Source of the DNA: an uncultured Oscillospiraceae bacterium
GTDB taxonomy: Bacteria; Bacillota; Clostridia; Oscillospirales; Oscillospiraceae
Direction: 5' to 3'
DNA length: 64,000 bases
Assembly (NCBI GenBank): GCA_947599875.1
Contig: CANQFV010000001.1
Coordinates: 62,001-126,000 of the forward strand
Every line of letters begins with the position of its first letter. Position 1 is the first letter of the stretch. Both the position numbers and the translations under genes were made by a program. The notes under the pieces were generated by a model, which saw nothing but the letters and a program-made list of their open reading frames with translations, made no database searches and had not been told where the DNA came from. Positions 17,785 through 26,087 of this stretch are shown piece after piece.

Positions 17785-18210
17785 ATGTCGGATGTTTTTG
17801 ATAAAGAAAAGCGTTCAAACATAATGCGGCAGGTTAAGTCGAAAAAGAATAAGTCTACTGAGTTGAGACTTATTGAAATATTCAAGCGAAATGGGATTAC
17901 GGGATGGAGACGGAATTATCCCGTTAAAGGGCACCCGGATTTTGTGTTCCTAAAGCAAAAAATTGCAGTATTTGTAGACGGATGTTTCTGGCATGGACAT
18001 GATTGCCGCAATACCCGTCCTGCCAATCATCAAGAATATTGGCAGAAAAAGCGAGAAAGAAACATCAAGCACGACCAAGAGGTAACTGCTATGTTTGAGG
18101 CACGTGGTTGGACAGTGCTGAGGATATGGGAGTGCGAGCTGAAAAAGATAAATGAGGTGCAAACTTCCCAAAAATTATTACTTGCGGTTCAGAGAATGGA
18201 AAGTGAATGA
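17785..18210 (+). CDS. vsr: Very short patch repair endonuclease
   Basis: 141 residues with the Vsr fold: RSNIMRQVKSKKNKSTELRL at the N-terminus, GHPDFVFLKQKIAVFVDGCFWHGHD split by the catalytic Asp and metal ligands, and WTVLRIWECEL at the end. It nicks 5' to the mismatched T in T:G pairs that arise by deamination of 5-methylcytosine, so it protects sites methylated by the neighbouring C5 methyltransferases. It lies 6 bases after the endonuclease gene and one base ahead of the second methyltransferase. Confidence 0.93.
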   Translation: MSDVFDKEKRSNIMRQVKSKKNKSTELRLIEIFKRNGITGWRRNYPVKGHPDFVFLKQKIAVFVDGCFWHGHDCRNTRPANHQEYWQKKRERNIKHDQEVTAMFEARGWTVLRIWECELKKINEVQTSQKLLLAVQRMESE

Positions 18211-18211
18211 C

Positions 18212-19264
18212 ATGATAGGTATTGACTTATTCTCAGGGGCGGGCGGGTTGTCTTTGGGTGCTGAGATGGCGGGAATTAATGTTGCTATTGCCATTGAAAA
18301 TGACCGATATGCCGCTCAGACGTATAAAGCAAATCACATACACACAACAATGATTAACGAGGATATTTGCCAAGTGCGAAATTTGCGCATTGATCGGGGC
18401 GACCAATCTTTGGTGCTCTTTGGCGGTCCTCCATGTCAGGGATTTTCTACATCTAACCAAAAAACCCGCAACAAAAACAATCCTCAAAATTGGTTATATC
18501 GTGAGTTTATCAGAATTGCTAGAGAAACCATACCTGATTGGATTGTTTTTGAGAATGTTAAAGGGATTAAGGAAACTGAGAAAGGCTTTTTTGTCGCAGA
18601 TATTTCGCGAACTCTGACTGAGTTGGGATATACATGTACTACTATGGTGTTATGTGCCTCTGATTATGGTATTCCTCAGACACGCTCTCGATTTTTCTTA
18701 ATAGGTTCTTTATATGGAAAAAAGCCTAAAAAGCCAGAGCGTTCGGAATCTTTAGTCACTGTTAATGATGCAATAGAAGACTTGCCGAGTCTAAAAAATG
18801 GTGCAAGTCAGGATATATTATGTTATAAAATGGACGCAAGATCTGATTATGCCAAAATGCTCCGAAAGAACATGGATAGATGTAGCGGGAATCTAGTTTC
18901 AAAAAATAATGATACAATAATAAAACGATATACGTTTATTCCACAAGGCGGTAATTGGAAAGACATTCCTGATAACCTCATGGGAAATTATGCAGATAAA
19001 TCTAGATGCCATACAGGAATATACCGGCGACTTGCTGCAAATCAACCTTCCATTACTGTCGGGAATTATAGGAAAAGCATGTTAATTCATCCATGGGAGG
19101 ATCGAGGGCTATCCGTAAGGGAAGCCGCTAGATTGCAATCCTTTCCTGACTCATACGTTTTCTGTGGAAGTATAGGTTTCCAGCAACAGCAGGTTGGTAA
19201 TGCAGTACCCCCTATTTTAGCAAAGTATGTTTTCGAAATAATTATAAAGTGTGAGGAGCAATAA
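18212..19264 (+). CDS. DNA (cytosine-5) methyltransferase, second copy
   Basis: 350 residues. DLFSGAGGLSLG (motif I, residues 5-16), GGPPCQGFS with catalytic Cys75 (motif IV), FENVKGI (motif VI, 114-116), QTRSRFFLIGS (motif VIII), RLAANQPSITVGNYRKS in the target-recognition / motif IX zone, and QQQVGNAVPPILAKYVF (motif X). Complete and probably active. ATG 18212 is preferred to GTG 18203, which overlaps the vsr end. The Shine-Dalgarno sequence is weak (GGAAAG), so it may depend on coupling to vsr. Confidence 0.93.
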   Translation: MIGIDLFSGAGGLSLGAEMAGINVAIAIENDRYAAQTYKANHIHTTMINEDICQVRNLRIDRGDQSLVLFGGPPCQGFSTSNQKTRNKNNPQNWLYREFIRIARETIPDWIVFENVKGIKETEKGFFVADISRTLTELGYTCTTMVLCASDYGIPQTRSRFFLIGSLYGKKPKKPERSESLVTVNDAIEDLPSLKNGASQDILCYKMDARSDYAKMLRKNMDRCSGNLVSKNNDTIIKRYTFIPQGGNWKDIPDNLMGNYADKSRCHTGIYRRLAANQPSITVGNYRKSMLIHPWEDRGLSVREAARLQSFPDSYVFCGSIGFQQQQVGNAVPPILAKYVFEIIIKCEEQ

Positions 19265-19265
19265 C

Positions 19266-20360
19266 ATGAATTATTATAGTCCTATGGATGGCCTAAACTA
19301 TATTTTGCAATGCAGATGGGAAGCGGCCCTTTCTACTGCCAATGCCTCAGGAATTGAACGAGAATTCCCAAACGGGAAAGGTAGTATTTTAGATTTATAT
19401 CATAAATTTGAAGAAGAAATGAACCTTAATTGGCATCCAAACGTAAATTTGGGTGCAGCTGTTTCTGACCATCAATTATTGACTGATCATGGAGTTGAGC
19501 ATGTAAAATCAGTTATCTCCCATGCAAAAGATATTTTGTCTGATATGAAACGACTCAATGGTTATGAGATATATCTCTTATTAGTTTCTATTCATTTCCA
19601 CGATGTAGGTAATATATATGGACGAGAGCAGCACGAACAACAAATTGCGAAAATAATTGATGAAATGGGAAATGCCTTGCCTTTAGATACTTCCGAAAAA
19701 GAGATAGTTACTTCAATTGCAACTGCTCACGGTGGGTTTGTAGATGAACATACGCGAAACAAAGACACTATTAGACAAGCTAGCTCAGATACATATTATG
19801 ATGGCATTAGTATACACCCGAAAGTTCTTGCATCAATTCTCCGATTCGCTGACGAGATATCTGATGATCTTAACCGCTCAAATTTCAATGGCATTGCGAT
19901 CCCACACCAGAATGAAGTATATCACCAATACTCAAAAGCATTAACGCCTGTTAGTATCCTCGGAGATACAATTAGATTCAAATTCCGTATCCCATATGAT
20001 TTGACACAGAAAAAAATTGGAAAAGGAAATGAAGAAGTATTTTTATATGATGAAATACTTGAACGCATGTCAAAATGTATGCGCGAACTTGAGTATTGCA
20101 GAAAATATGCAAATGGGCTGATAAGGCCGACGACTTTAGACGTTTCAATTGATGTGCTAAATCCGAAGTCTTCTTTTCAGATTATTAGAGGTATGGGGGA
20201 CGCATTTAGGTTGACACTTCATGGATATCCGAATAAAAACACCTCTGGCCTAACTGACTATTTAGATATGGATGACGACTCAACTGGTAGCATTAAGAGC
20301 CTTAAATATGAAAATGGCGAATCGTTATGTTCTGCAATTAAAGAGAAGGAGGGGAAGTGA
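19266..20360 (+). CDS. HD-domain protein (HD-CE-like), putative phosphohydrolase
   Basis: 364 residues. His75 and His79 in DHGVEHVKSV, His112-Asp113 in IHFHDVGN, and a later Asp in LRFADEISDDLNRS make the H...HD...D metal-binding set. Substrates of such domains include dNTPs, cyclic nucleotides and nucleotide second messengers; none can be assigned here. The long C-terminal region (about 210-364) is not recognised. ATG 19266 is 8 bases after GAGGAG and the gene overlaps the next Shine-Dalgarno sequence. It is co-transcribed with the methyltransferases and with the ATPase behind it. Confidence 0.75.
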   Translation: MNYYSPMDGLNYILQCRWEAALSTANASGIEREFPNGKGSILDLYHKFEEEMNLNWHPNVNLGAAVSDHQLLTDHGVEHVKSVISHAKDILSDMKRLNGYEIYLLLVSIHFHDVGNIYGREQHEQQIAKIIDEMGNALPLDTSEKEIVTSIATAHGGFVDEHTRNKDTIRQASSDTYYDGISIHPKVLASILRFADEISDDLNRSNFNGIAIPHQNEVYHQYSKALTPVSILGDTIRFKFRIPYDLTQKKIGKGNEEVFLYDEILERMSKCMRELEYCRKYANGLIRPTTLDVSIDVLNPKSSFQIIRGMGDAFRLTLHGYPNKNTSGLTDYLDMDDDSTGSIKSLKYENGESLCSAIKEKEGK

Positions 20361-20362
20361 GC

Positions 20363-22264
20363 ATGGCTGATAATCCTTTTGCGGTTGTTTCACCTGAAGA
20401 ACTTACAGCTGAACAAGCAGACCAGCTCTTTGTAGAAATGCACTCTGATTACCCAGAAATAACACGACAAGGGAATACGCTTGTTACTGGCGCTCGTGGC
20501 TGCGGAAAAAGCATGTTAATACGTTGCTCCCTTCCCGATTTTTTGATGATTCGAAATCAGGTGAGTTTTTCAGAATTACCATATCTTTCGGTGAATGTTT
20601 CAATTAAAAAAACTACTTTGAATTTGGTTGAACTTCAGAAACTGGATAACCTTCACATGCCATACCTGATCAACGAACATTTTCTCACGTTACATGTTCT
20701 CATGTACTCGTTTTTATGTTTGTCCAAAGTTCAGTTTGAAGTAGAAAAATATGATGAAAAAGCCTATAGGAATTTCTTTGATGAAACATATAATCGTTTT
20801 TTACGTCTTGCTGGTTGTAATGACACATTTAATGTTGACTACTCTTCTCCATCATGTTTTTTTAATTCTCTATATCAACACTTAGTTAATATATCATATG
20901 TTTTTACTCCGTACTTGACAAATCTTTTTAATGTAGAGTCGCCAAATCTTTCGTATACTTTACCGTTATTTTCTTTTTCGCGTTTTATTGTCCCTGTTTT
21001 TACTAAAATGATGACTTTGCCGTGTTTTCCTAATGGAAAGCCAATTCTAATTTTTATTGATGATGCAGATAATCTAAGTAAAATTCAGACAGAAATATTA
21101 AACTCCTGGATAGCGAGCAGAACGCAACCTACTATTAGTCTTAAAGTATTTGCACAACTGGGCCTATATAAAACTTTTCTTACAAGTTCAGGAATTCTAG
21201 TGGAATCTCCACATGATTATCAGGAGCTAAATATTTCTTCAAAGTATACAACAAGGTTTAGCAATCCTGAGTATTATAATAAAGCAATACACGTGCTGGC
21301 TAAGAGATTACAATTAGCTGGGTATATGTGTAATATTAATGAAGAAAGTCAATCTGAAATAGAAGAAGCTTTAAAAAAGTTCTTTCCAACATATAAAAAG
21401 CAAGATGAAGAAATAGCTGCGGAAATTAAGCGTATCATTGACAATTATAAAGATAATGGGCGGGGATACAGGAAAAGCGACGATGTCAGGAGGTATGCTA
21501 TTCCAAATTACATTCGACGACTCGCTGGACCAAGTAAATCAAAGCCATCTTTTCGCTATGCGGGCATTGAAAATATTATTCATCTATCTTCAGGAATTAT
21601 TCGTTATTTGCTTGATGCTGTTGCTAAAATGTATGATGTCACAGCTAAATTAAATAGAAATGGTGTTGATAGCGATGGGCGAGTTGCTTTTATTCCGACG
21701 GAAATACAAAATCAGGTTTTGCGAGAGAAAGCAGATTTTTATTTGTTCAATGAACTACCAAAAAGCAATGAGTTAAGTGAGTATAATCAGAGCTCAAAAA
21801 TAGCAATTACGGATAATCCACGGAGTACTACCGAAAAACTTGCAAATTTAATTAATTCGATGGGGAAAACATTCCAAGAGATACTTCTCTCTGGTACAGA
21901 TGATGATCCTTTCTCTGGCCGTTCAGAAAGAAAAGTATTCTCAATAGCCCTATCAAATCCCGAAAAAACAAGTGATGAACTAAAAGAAGTTTTTAGATTA
22001 GGAGTGCGCTTAGGCTTTTTGCATGAATCTTTTATAGGGAATAAAGACGGGGATGGCAGAACATATTTGTATATATTGAACAGGTGTTTTGCCCCAATTT
22101 TTACACTTGATCCATCAGGATTTCAAGGGTATCTATTCATGACAAATGAAGATTTGACAAAAGCGATTCATACCGGGAAAAGACTGCGTGTAATTGTCGA
22201 GGATACTTCAGAGCATGATGAGAATCTCCGACAATTATCACTTTTTGATTATTGGGAGGACTGA
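20363..22264 (+). CDS. P-loop ATPase (ORC/CDC6- or STAND-like), defence-associated
   Basis: 633 residues. Walker A GARGCGKS at 43-50; Walker B ILIFIDDADN near 230; an arginine-rich region after SSKYTTRF near 300 may be the sensor part. The C-terminal third contains helix-rich segments and a likely winged helix (LKEVFRLGVRLGFLHESF). Such ATPases often sense invading DNA or proteins and license a partner effector. The start follows AGGAGGGG. Very AT-rich, unlike the host genes. It is flanked by the HD protein and by an unrecognised protein, both close enough for co-translation. Confidence 0.7.
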   Translation: MADNPFAVVSPEELTAEQADQLFVEMHSDYPEITRQGNTLVTGARGCGKSMLIRCSLPDFLMIRNQVSFSELPYLSVNVSIKKTTLNLVELQKLDNLHMPYLINEHFLTLHVLMYSFLCLSKVQFEVEKYDEKAYRNFFDETYNRFLRLAGCNDTFNVDYSSPSCFFNSLYQHLVNISYVFTPYLTNLFNVESPNLSYTLPLFSFSRFIVPVFTKMMTLPCFPNGKPILIFIDDADNLSKIQTEILNSWIASRTQPTISLKVFAQLGLYKTFLTSSGILVESPHDYQELNISSKYTTRFSNPEYYNKAIHVLAKRLQLAGYMCNINEESQSEIEEALKKFFPTYKKQDEEIAAEIKRIIDNYKDNGRGYRKSDDVRRYAIPNYIRRLAGPSKSKPSFRYAGIENIIHLSSGIIRYLLDAVAKMYDVTAKLNRNGVDSDGRVAFIPTEIQNQVLREKADFYLFNELPKSNELSEYNQSSKIAITDNPRSTTEKLANLINSMGKTFQEILLSGTDDDPFSGRSERKVFSIALSNPEKTSDELKEVFRLGVRLGFLHESFIGNKDGDGRTYLYILNRCFAPIFTLDPSGFQGYLFMTNEDLTKAIHTGKRLRVIVEDTSEHDENLRQLSLFDYWED

Positions 22265-22265
22265 A

Positions 22266-23234
22266 ATGGATTATATTCGTAAAATGGTTGTATCACAAAT
22301 AAATGACGTGCTCCCGGGTGATTGTGCGTTTCTTTGTTTTGCGAGTTTTGAGCAACGTTGTTATACGCTTGCGCAGAACATAAAAGGTGATAAGATTAAA
22401 AAAGCATATGCATTTAGAAATGTTGATCCACCTATGGATATAAATAACTCTGGTAATATTAATATAATATGCAGCTGCTTGAAGAATCTTTCCGCTGTCG
22501 AAGTGAATCTATGTTTACCTACAGTTCTGGCTGATAAAATGTTTTTTGTTATACTGGAAATTATAAAAGCACAGATTAAAAATATTATAATTGACATTTC
22601 AACATTTACGCATGAGGCTTTACTTATTTTGTTAAAAATTGTTTATGACCAACAGTTATCTTTTGAATCAATTCTCTTAGTCTATAATGGCGCTTCTGAG
22701 TATGCAACTTGGTTAAGTATGGGGTGTAAAAATATTAGAAATGTTGTAGGGTTTCCAGGCCTTTTTAATCCGTCATACAAGAATCATTTGATAATATTGA
22801 CAGGCTTTGAAAAGGAACGCGCAACTAAACTTGTAGAACTTTTTGAACCAGATGTACTCTCAATTGGTTATGGGAGCGAGCCAACTGATAATAATCATCT
22901 TAAAACCATGCAGAAAATGAAAGAGGATTTTAATGATTGGTTTGAAAATGTAGGACTGCCTTGGGCGCAATTTGATTTTTCTTGCAGCAAAATTGATAGT
23001 ACAATGGATAAAGTGAAAGAAATTATCGATAATGGACAAAATGAAAATATAATTCTTGTGCCACTTAATACGAAGTTGTCTACAATTTCTGTTGCACTTA
23101 TCGCTTTAAAAAACAAAAGGGTTCAGGTTGTATATCCAATTCCAGAAGCCTATAATCTACTATATTCAAAGCCAAGCGATAATTTCACTGTGATTGACTT
23201 GAAAAAAGTGCCTGAGTTCCATGATAGAAGTTAA
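22266..23234 (+). CDS. Unrecognised protein of the HD/ATPase cassette
   Basis: 322 residues that I do not recognise. It has alternating alpha/beta stretches: CAFLCFASFEQRC near 20-32, IIIDISTFTHEALL near 105, SILLVYNGASEYATW near 137, HLIILTGFEKERA near 177, then a C-terminal block with IILVPLNTKLSTISVALIAL and VQVVYPIPEAYN. Two Rossmann-like halves are plausible. Such folds could be a nucleotide-sensing module or an effector, but no catalytic signature is clear. It begins 1 base after the ATPase stop with GGGAGGA upstream, so it is probably a functional partner of the ATPase. Confidence 0.6.
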   Translation: MDYIRKMVVSQINDVLPGDCAFLCFASFEQRCYTLAQNIKGDKIKKAYAFRNVDPPMDINNSGNINIICSCLKNLSAVEVNLCLPTVLADKMFFVILEIIKAQIKNIIIDISTFTHEALLILLKIVYDQQLSFESILLVYNGASEYATWLSMGCKNIRNVVGFPGLFNPSYKNHLIILTGFEKERATKLVELFEPDVLSIGYGSEPTDNNHLKTMQKMKEDFNDWFENVGLPWAQFDFSCSKIDSTMDKVKEIIDNGQNENIILVPLNTKLSTISVALIALKNKRVQVVYPIPEAYNLLYSKPSDNFTVIDLKKVPEFHDRS

Positions 23235-23274
23235 TGTGATGCCGCAAAATGTGACAAAAGGGAGGTAAAATTAT

Positions 23275-23904
23275 ATGAAAACGATTTCACCGTCATTTGA
23301 ATTTATTGGGAACATTAATCCAAATGAAATCTTGAAAAATATCGAATTGTATGGTCGGGTCTGCTATAAAAGTGAAGGACTAATTACAGGTGATTCTGCA
23401 GAGCCCTTTATCCGGCGTATTATAAAAAGAGGGCATGAGTCTGTAATTGAGCACGAAAAAATTACAGTGAAAATTATCTGTGATCGCGGTGTGACACATG
23501 AGATTGTTCGTCACAGAATTGCGAGTTATAGTCAGGAAAGCACAAGGTATTGTAATTACTCTCAAGAAAAATTTGGAAATGAACTGACCTTTATTAAACC
23601 TTGTTTTTGGTCAGAAGACTCCCAAGAATATAAAGTATGGGAAAAGCAGATGCAATTGATTGAGGATAGTTATCTGAAACTTATTCAGATAGGAGCTACT
23701 CCTGAACAGGCTCGTAGCATTTTACCAAATAGTTTAAAAACGGAAATAGTTGTTACCATGAATCTCCGCGAATGGCGACATTTTTTTAAACTCCGCACAT
23801 CTAAACGTGCACACCCGCAAATGAGAGAGGTTAGCATTCCGCTTTTCCAGAAACTATGTGAAATGTTACCACCAATTTTTGACGACATTCAAATTGATAG
23901 CTAA
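23275..23904 (+). CDS. thyX: Flavin-dependent thymidylate synthase
   Basis: 209 residues. The ThyX signature RHRIASYSQESTRY lies at 79-92, and Arg/Glu-rich RRIIKRGHESVIEHEKIT and NLREWRHFFKLRTSKRAHPQ match the FAD- and dUMP-binding stretches. It methylates dUMP to dTMP using methylene-tetrahydrofolate and NAD(P)H. It sits 40 bases after the unrecognised gene, on the same strand and AT-rich, inside the island. That makes it cargo rather than housekeeping. GGGAGG precedes ATG 23275. Whether it replenishes dTMP during defence or serves as a resistance or modification gene is open. Confidence 0.93.
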   Translation: MKTISPSFEFIGNINPNEILKNIELYGRVCYKSEGLITGDSAEPFIRRIIKRGHESVIEHEKITVKIICDRGVTHEIVRHRIASYSQESTRYCNYSQEKFGNELTFIKPCFWSEDSQEYKVWEKQMQLIEDSYLKLIQIGATPEQARSILPNSLKTEIVVTMNLREWRHFFKLRTSKRAHPQMREVSIPLFQKLCEMLPPIFDDIQIDS

Positions 23905-24132
23905 CTTTGCCGTGATTATTTGACGTTTGTTAGCCGCTTTCAATTTGATTTGAGTAGAGTGAAACACCATGGCAACAAAAAATCAGATAGCCCAAACTAT
24001 CTGGATAATGAAAACAATCAAAATAATCTGAGCTAAATCTCATAAACAAATCTATTTAGAAAACTTCTGACAGGAGGGAGTGGGAATAAGGAATATGTCA
24101 TATGATATGACAAAAATCGATTAACTAAATTA
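23905..24132. other. AT-rich stretch with an att-like site, up to the IS element
   Basis: No gene is seen. It holds a second guaA-type core at 24078-24087 with the CATAA...TTTAGA flank beginning 37 bases before it. Confidence 0.5.
24041..24087 (+). repeat. Internal att-like site (CATAA...TTTAG + 37-base spacing + GAGTGGGAAT)
   Basis: CATAAACAAATCTATTTAGA is followed, 37 bases after its first base, by GAGTGGGAAT. The same layout with the same 37-base distance recurs at 26088-26134. It is therefore a probable right end of an earlier or inner element. Confidence 0.6.
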
Positions 24133-24163
24133 GGCCTTGTTTTAAAAACGAGGAAAGCTTGTG

Positions 24164-24571
24164 CTATTTCAACAAGATAGCAATAGCGCCAACATAAACG
24201 AAAGCCAGAAACGAAGAATCAAGCTTATCATAGCGAGTAAAAATCCTACGAAACCACTTGAGCTTCTGGAAGAAACACTCCACCAGATGACGCTCCTTGT
24301 AAATGTGCCAATCGACGGGCCATGGGTCAGCGGCAGAAGCCTTTGGCGGGATCGTATAAGCAGCGTTTTGGGAAGTAATATACTCCCGAATGGCCTTGGA
24401 ACCATAGGCTTTATCACCCAAAATATTGCAGCCTTCAATATTGACCTGACTGAGCAATTCAACCGCGTGGACAGAATCGTGATCCTGGCCCGGAGAGAGC
24501 AGGAAAGCGAGTGGATTGCCCAAGCCATCCACTAAAGCATGAATTTTTGTGTTCCTGCCGCCTTTGGACAT
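24164..24571 (-). CDS. IS5-family transposase, C-terminal frame
   Basis: 135 residues: the DDE-domain second half. KIHALVDGLGNPLAFLLSPG holds the strand before the second acidic residue, LGDKAYGSKAIREYI the Asp, and HLVECFFQKLKWFRRI the Tyr/Arg/Glu signature with the last catalytic Glu. It must be joined to the upstream frame for an active enzyme. ATG 24571 is probably internal to the fused product rather than a true start. Confidence 0.82.
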   Translation of the reverse strand: MSKGGRNTKIHALVDGLGNPLAFLLSPGQDHDSVHAVELLSQVNIEGCNILGDKAYGSKAIREYITSQNAAYTIPPKASAADPWPVDWHIYKERHLVECFFQKLKWFRRIFTRYDKLDSSFLAFVYVGAIAILLK

Positions 24572-24581
24572 GCCGACAGCC

Positions 24582-24938
24582 TTATTCTCGGATTTTTTTC
24601 CCGCCGTTGGAGCTTTGGTGCACCTTGCAGGATGTAGAGTCTATAGAGATGTTCTCAAAGTCCGCGTCTATGGAAAGAGCTTGAAATACTCTTTCAAAAA
24701 CGCCCATCTCTTTCCATTTGCGGAAACGGCTGTAGACTGTCTGCCACGGGCCATATCTCTCCGGAAGTTCTCTCCACGGCGCCCCTCCTCTGGCAATCCA
24801 CAGTATCCCGTTCATCACACTGCGGTTATCACATTTTGCCGGGCGTCCGCGTTTCCCTTCCTTCGGGTGTTCTGGCGGCAGCAATTCCTCTATTCGCTTC
24901 CAATCACTTTCTGTGAGTTCATATCTTTTCGTTCCCAT
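24582..24938 (-). CDS. IS5-family transposase, N-terminal frame
   Basis: 118 residues beginning MGTKRYELTESDWKRIEELL, with RSVMNGILWIARGGAPWREL and the first catalytic Asp in SIDSTSCKVHQ near residue 99. The frame ends just after a run of seven A (minus strand, 24593-24599). Joining it to the second frame needs a +1 (or -2) slip at that run. This may be programmed, as in other IS5 elements, or a disabling mutation. Confidence 0.82.
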   Translation of the reverse strand: MGTKRYELTESDWKRIEELLPPEHPKEGKRGRPAKCDNRSVMNGILWIARGGAPWRELPERYGPWQTVYSRFRKWKEMGVFERVFQALSIDADFENISIDSTSCKVHQSSNGGKKIRE

Positions 24939-25049
24939 ATGTATAGTTTACATCTTTTTTCCGTTTGTGCAACTTTTATTTTTCAAACAAGCCCTAGAAA
25001 TCTACAGTTGTGTTTGATTTTCGTGAAAAGTATAGAGAGGAGATATAAC

Positions 25050-25946
25050 ATGAAAATATTTGTTAGCTGGTCAGGAGAATTGAGTAAGAAGATTGCTGAA
25101 ATACTTAAAAAATGGATACCATGTGTTTTACAGTCAGTAGAAGTATTCTATTCTCCTGAAGATATCGAAAAAGGGGAAAACTGGGATGCTAAGATTTCTA
25201 AAGAGTTATCTGAAAGTAGTTATGGAATAATATGTATAACCTCGGAAAATACAGGTGCTCCATGGATTAACTTTGAAGCAGGAGCAATTGCAAAGACACT
25301 GGATGCAAGAGTAGCAGTCTTGATGATTGATGTTAGAACATCCGATATTCAGGGCCCGTTAAAGAGATATCAAGCGACTAAGCTCGAAAAAAATGATATT
25401 TATCATCTGATTTCAGATATTAATAATTCTACGGAATCTCCTTTACCGTATAGTACATTTGATCCTGTATTTTACGCTGTGTGGGAAACAATGAACTCAG
25501 AAATAGAGAGTATCATGACAGAAAACCATTCTTCAATCGATGAAGACGATGTCAGCAAAAAGACTGATAGTAGTGAAGCAATAGAAGAAATTTTGCAATT
25601 ATTAAGGAAACAAAATAGTTTGTTGAGTTCCCCAAGTCAATTATTGCCATTGGATTATCTTGAATACATACAAGGTGAAATGCAAGGCAGAAGTTTAAGT
25701 GACATGCAATTTGCTTCTCAGATTCTTGCCGATAGGGTTGAGGCGACGTTGGATCGCATTATAATGATGAAACGATCAAACGAAAATTATCTTATACCGA
25801 TAAGGGATGGAAATGTATTTGAGCTTCTTGAGGTAATAATTTTTGAAGTATTAAGTCATCCCAAAAACGGGATATCTCGCAAAAGACTAATCTATTTAAA
25901 AAATAAGTTTAGAAATTGTATGTTGCCGCCAGTAACAGAAAGCTGA
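25050..25946 (+). CDS. TIR-domain protein
   Basis: 298 residues. The N-terminal TIR-like domain (about 1-125) begins MKIFVSWSGELSKKIAEIL, contains YSPEDIEKGENWDAKISKEL and a putative catalytic Glu76 in WINFEAGAIAKT. The C-terminal region (about 150-298) is helical and not recognised. Bacterial TIR domains of this kind often cleave NAD+ or make cyclic ADP-ribose isomers in antiphage abortive infection; activity here is inferred. AGAGAGGAG precedes ATG 25050. The IS lies upstream and may have separated it from the thyX operon. No dedicated partner is visible beside it. Confidence 0.82.
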   Translation: MKIFVSWSGELSKKIAEILKKWIPCVLQSVEVFYSPEDIEKGENWDAKISKELSESSYGIICITSENTGAPWINFEAGAIAKTLDARVAVLMIDVRTSDIQGPLKRYQATKLEKNDIYHLISDINNSTESPLPYSTFDPVFYAVWETMNSEIESIMTENHSSIDEDDVSKKTDSSEAIEEILQLLRKQNSLLSSPSQLLPLDYLEYIQGEMQGRSLSDMQFASQILADRVEATLDRIIMMKRSNENYLIPIRDGNVFELLEVIIFEVLSHPKNGISRKRLIYLKNKFRNCMLPPVTES

Positions 25947-25993
25947 AGCATTGATGTGGGGAATTAAGGTGCAGGCTAGGAGGATGGTATTTC

Positions 25994-26022
25994 GTTATCA
26001 CCCGTGATAACAAAATGATAAC
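25994..26022. repeat. TGATAAC repeats, right end of island
   Basis: GTTATCA (25994-26000), TGATAAC (26005-26011) and TGATAAC (26016-26022). The last two match the 11-base spacing of the left-end pair at 9642-9659. Confidence 0.6.
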
Positions 26023-26087
26023 AGCCCCATCGTGTAGGCTGGATAATATGGATAGGTCAAATCGCAGAGATACTGGGTATCATAAAT

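Larger units (their letters stand above)
24133..24994 (-). mobile_element. IS5-family insertion sequence
   Basis: 862 bp with 16-bp terminal inverted repeats: GGCCTTGTTTTAAAAA at 24133-24148 and the complement of 24979-24994 (GGGCTTGTTTGAAAAA), 14 of 16 matched. TA flanks both ends and may be the target duplication. It carries two transposase frames on the minus strand. It lies between thyX and the TIR gene and splits the left part of the second island segment. Confidence 0.85.

Noticed and set aside
24549-25049. N-terminal extension of the TIR gene back into the IS element
   Set aside because: It reads antisense through the transposase; the correct start has its own Shine-Dalgarno sequence at ATG 25050.
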